NCBI GenBank assembly: GCA_947561395.2
Contig: OX387184.1
Span: forward strand, 1,426,001-1,490,000
From: Buxus sempervirens
Taxonomy: Eukaryota > Streptophyta > Magnoliopsida > Buxales > Buxaceae
Reading direction: 5' to 3'
DNA length: 64,000 nucleotides
The notes beneath the pieces were generated by a model, which was not told where the DNA came from, did no database searches, and saw only the letters and a program-made list of their open reading frames with translations. Below, in pieces: positions 61,004-64,000 of this stretch (its first letter is position 1; every line of letters starts with the position of its first letter). A program made the translations under genes and the position numbers.

Positions 61004-62060
61004 TCTTGACATAGGCATCCATCCGTGCGTTTCACGCTGACACCACTGAGCGGCTCGAGATGAAACGCACTCTTTTCAGTCAAGATATTAATGCCATATG
61101 ACGATGTCCCACATACAAAATGATTATACATGCACTTAAAAAGAAGTACCTATTCTGTTGGGGGTACAATCATGTTGGAAATATATATAATAATCATGAG
61201 ATGGCACATTTGAAATAAGCAGCATGTTATGTGGAGATTGAATTTGGGAAAATATTTCATGGTCTTTCATCAAGAGTACCCAATCGAAGTATCATCATGT
61301 GCATCTCTGGCTGATATTGAAAAGGAGCCATATATAGCTTTCATGATTTGTGTATTTCCTTCGTCTTCGTCTGTGTCTCTTTTCTACCCGCGTGAAGTTT
61401 GCGGGAGGATGAGCTCCTTTATGGATTTCCGAATCAACAATACTCATTGCACCACCACACAACATTCTCTCGTTGTGGCTTTCAATGTGTTGACACTTGA
61501 CAGGAATGGCGCCTTTTTTTTTCTTTTTTTCCCCTCCTTTTATCTTTCCATTCACACCCACACATATACGCATACATGCATACATGGCCAATGACCTTGA
61601 GTCATGAGGCAATAATGCATGTAGGTGGTCCCATTGGGCTCTTTTTCATTTCATGATGACTTTTTAATTGAGAAAGAAGCAATGTGTCATGTGGTGGGGC
61701 ACCACAAAATGTGTCATGTGTGAGACCACCTTATATTATTATATATGTCCACACGGTACGTACTTCCCCCATTTGGTCGCTACGTCCAAACAAGATAATC
61801 TTAATTTCGAAAGTGATTTCGAAGCTAGCTTTACCATTTTCGAATGGAAGATACGTAGTTATTTATGTTTTAGAATAGAAGTGCCCCCTGTTGGGCCACC
61901 TCATCAAACTATATATTCCAGCATGCGAGATTGGAGTTTTCAGGTGACGTGATGACTTTTAATTGCTTTTAACCATCCAATTCTGGGTGGGCCCAACAAA
62001 CTAACCATGGTTCGGATCCTCTCATGTCAAGATGTTTTTAATTATTTAATAATTTCATAT

Positions 62061-62509
62061 TAGGGGTGCAACTCGGTTCGGTTCGGTCCGGGTTGATGTC
62101 AACCCAAAACCAAACCGAAAATATACATAGTTAAACTGAACCGAATTGAAAACCGAACCGAAAATATATAAAAAACCGAAACCCAAACCAAACCGAACTA
62201 CATGAAAACTATTCGGTTCGGGTTAGACCAATATTCTTATCTTAAACAATGGTTTTTTTGTAATATCCTTTAAGTTTAAATATAAACTTTAAAAGTTTAT
62301 CATATATTATATTATATATATATATGAATTCGGTTCGGTTTAGGGAAATAATGTATTCGGTTCGGTTCTGTTTAACCGAACATGAAATCCAAAACCGAAC
62401 TGACCTAGTTCGGTTTAGGGATTTTTGGACCGAAACCGAACCGAAGCACTATAAAACCTAACCGAAGTCGGTTCGGGTTCGGTTTTAACCGGACCGAGTT
62501 GCACCCCTA
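62061..62509. mobile_element. hAT-like MITE rich in GGTTCGGTT, copy 2
   Basis: It has the same ends as the element at 32916-33485. Flanks TTTCATAT (62053-62060) and TTTCATAC (62510-62517) are an 8-bp target duplication with one mismatch. The (AT)n centre is much shorter here, which explains most of the 120-bp length difference. Confidence 0.88.
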
Positions 62510-62715
62510 TTTCATACCAATTGAAGGATGCAAGTTAGCCGCAACGCTATAACATAAGTAACCGATCATGTCTCAGCTAGAAATTGCAATCGTTCTGGTT
62601 CTCGAATGTGATAATTTGTAGCTATATCCTATATACATTGGGAGTATGTAGGGATTCGATCAGCAATTGAGATCTTTTGGAGCCTTTATCTATACTTTTG
62701 TTTCGAGCTTCCTTA

Positions 62716-63228
62716 GGCTGTGTTTGGAGCCTTGGATTTGGGGAGAAAAGAAAAGAAAGCTAAAAAGAAAAAGAAAAGAAAAATACTTATTTTCTTTTTT
62801 TTTTTTGATGTTTGGATGAGATGAGAAATGAAAAGAAAAAAAATATTTTAATAACATGATGGATTGGGGTGGTGTCAGGTGGTGGGCGGCAGTGGGTGGT
62901 GGTGGTGGCAAGCAATGGTGGCGGCGGCTAGTGGTGGTGGTGGTGGCGGCTGGTGGTGGTGGATGGTGGTGGTGACTAGTGGTGGTGGTGGTGGTGGTGG
63001 TGGTGGATGGTGCTAGTGGTGAAGTTGGTGGGTGGTGTGAATAGTGATAAGTGATGGTGAATTTTCTTTTCTTTCAAAATTCTTACCTTTTTGGAGAGAA
63101 AATTTTTTATATTTGAAACAAAGATGGAGGGAAAATCTTATTTTTCTTCATCTAAACCAAATAAGAGAAAAGAAAATTTTAGCATTTTCTTTTCTTTTCT
63201 CCCCAAATCCAGGGTTCTAAACACAGCC
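62716..63228. mobile_element. Tourist-like MITE containing a GGT microsatellite
   Basis: Ends GGCTGTGTTTGGAGCCTTGG and CCAGGGTTCTAAACACAGCC are imperfect inverted repeats. They are flanked by TTA on the left and TAA on the right, matching the 3-bp TWA target sites of PIF/Harbinger elements. The A/G-rich and T/C-rich sub-ends pair. The centre is a (GGT)n-type tract, about 62868-63012, which gives a spurious Pro-rich frame on the minus strand. Confidence 0.75.
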
Positions 63229-63355
63229 TAAGGATCATGCCATGTCTATTGAAAAAACGACTAAATGATACAACTATAAATTTTCTTGTGTTGAGCTTCC
63301 TTAGGATCATGCCATGTTTATTGAAAATACGACTGAATGATATAACTATAAAATT
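63229..63355. repeat. 72-bp tandem duplication flanking the Tourist-like MITE
   Basis: AGGATCATGCCATGT starts at 63231 and 63303, each followed by a similar TATTGAAAA...ACGACT stretch. The second copy keeps the uninterrupted sequence GAGCTTCCTTAGGATCATG. Confidence 0.85.
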
Positions 63356-63731
63356 TTAATTACACTTGCACAATCCTATAAAAAGCTCCAAATAAGAATA
63401 TAGATAGAGGCTCCACAGGGATGTAACTGTGAAAATCTCATGTAATTTTTCCCCCGTTAGTTCGATTATTATGTGAGATGCTATTAAATGGAGCAGCTAA
63501 TGGTCAAGTTTGAAAATACATTAATGGTAAGACGCTCCACATGGCAGTATCTCATGTCGACAACATAATCCAATCCACAAAAAAAAAAAAAAAAATTTTA
63601 TAGGTGATTTTCACCCTAAGTGATTGTTTGGACAAATGAAATTGGGCATTTCTGTATCCAGATGGGATTTTTTTATTTTTATGTCGTTACGTTCTTCAAA
63701 GATAAAACACAAATGAAATGCCAATCCTCTC

Positions 63732-63762
<31 letters not shown>

Positions 63763-64000
63763 TGTTAAAACGATATTAATTTATAGGCTAAGAGCATTAG
63801 CAGGCAGTGGTATTAAGAGATGTCTAAAACGACCGGCACATATTAACCAGAACCGCATTTCGTATATTAGAGGTGACAGACATCTTTGTGACCTTATCCT
63901 TATGGAATCTCATAACCTAAATTCAGGTCCTTAATACCTAAAAAGATCTTTTCTATCTTATCAAAGTATTGTAGTCAGAGAATGGAATGATTGATTTGAG
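63356..64000. other. gene-free right end
   Basis: No gene seen. An (AT)n run is at about 63737-63762. The 104-aa open frame at 63620-63934 crosses that run and shows no family resemblance. Confidence 0.5.

Noticed and set aside
62690..62911. Pro-rich minus-strand frame
   Set aside because: It arises from the GGT tract and the T/C-rich arm of a MITE.
1..64000. tRNA, rRNA, CRISPR array or prokaryotic/organellar insert
   Set aside because: No convincing signature was seen on either strand by eye; a tRNAscan/Infernal run would settle small RNA genes.

Overview
The window looks like nuclear DNA of a flowering plant, probably a woody eudicot or related lineage. It is AT-rich, with intron-rich genes, plant-specific protein families and many plant-type transposon remnants. 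No virus, bacterial operon, CRISPR array or tRNA gene was found. Gene models below were built by reading exons and splice sites by eye; phases were checked at every junction.

Layout. (1) 569-6839, minus: a plastid-targeted DUF760 protein whose last exon(s) lie left of the window; a 5'-truncated LINE sits in intron 4. (2) 8024-18477, minus: a complete 11-exon ESV1 (EARLY STARVATION 1) gene, 431 aa, with two LINE 3' fragments, a 42-G run and a 134-bp duplication of a splice donor in its introns. (3) 18478-22081: intergenic, rich in ACGT-core motifs. (4) 22082-31280, minus: a complete 13-exon WD40 gene, the plant EIPR1/TSSC1 homologue, 351 aa. (5) 31281-36489: a transposon-dense spacer between divergent genes. 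(6) 36490-43726, plus: a complete 8-exon HCF244 gene, 402 aa. (7) 46649-48804, plus: a two-exon type II membrane protein of the DUF7796 type, 456 aa. (8) 49699-52512: a Mutator-like element carrying a broken transposase tail, then a LINE RNase H fragment. (9) 52951-53223, minus, and 54171-55073, plus: a divergent pair, a small hydrophilic LEA-like protein and an intronless DUF241 protein. (10) 55074-64000: no gene seen, but several MITEs and tandem duplications.

Functional themes. Three genes are plastid-related: DUF760, ESV1 (starch granule organisation) and HCF244 (psbA translation and photosystem II assembly). The WD40 protein belongs to endosome-to-Golgi trafficking and the DUF7796 protein is probably an endomembrane protein. 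There is no sign that the neighbours form a cluster or co-regulated pathway, except the possibly shared promoter of the LEA-like/DUF241 pair.

I did not find a clear new biological system. The most unusual signals are the duplicated ESV1 splice donor, the G42 run at a LINE 5' junction, a conserved LINE 3' hairpin, EIPR1 introns that start with GTC, and the well-preserved target-site duplications, which allow several transposon families to be delimited to the base.
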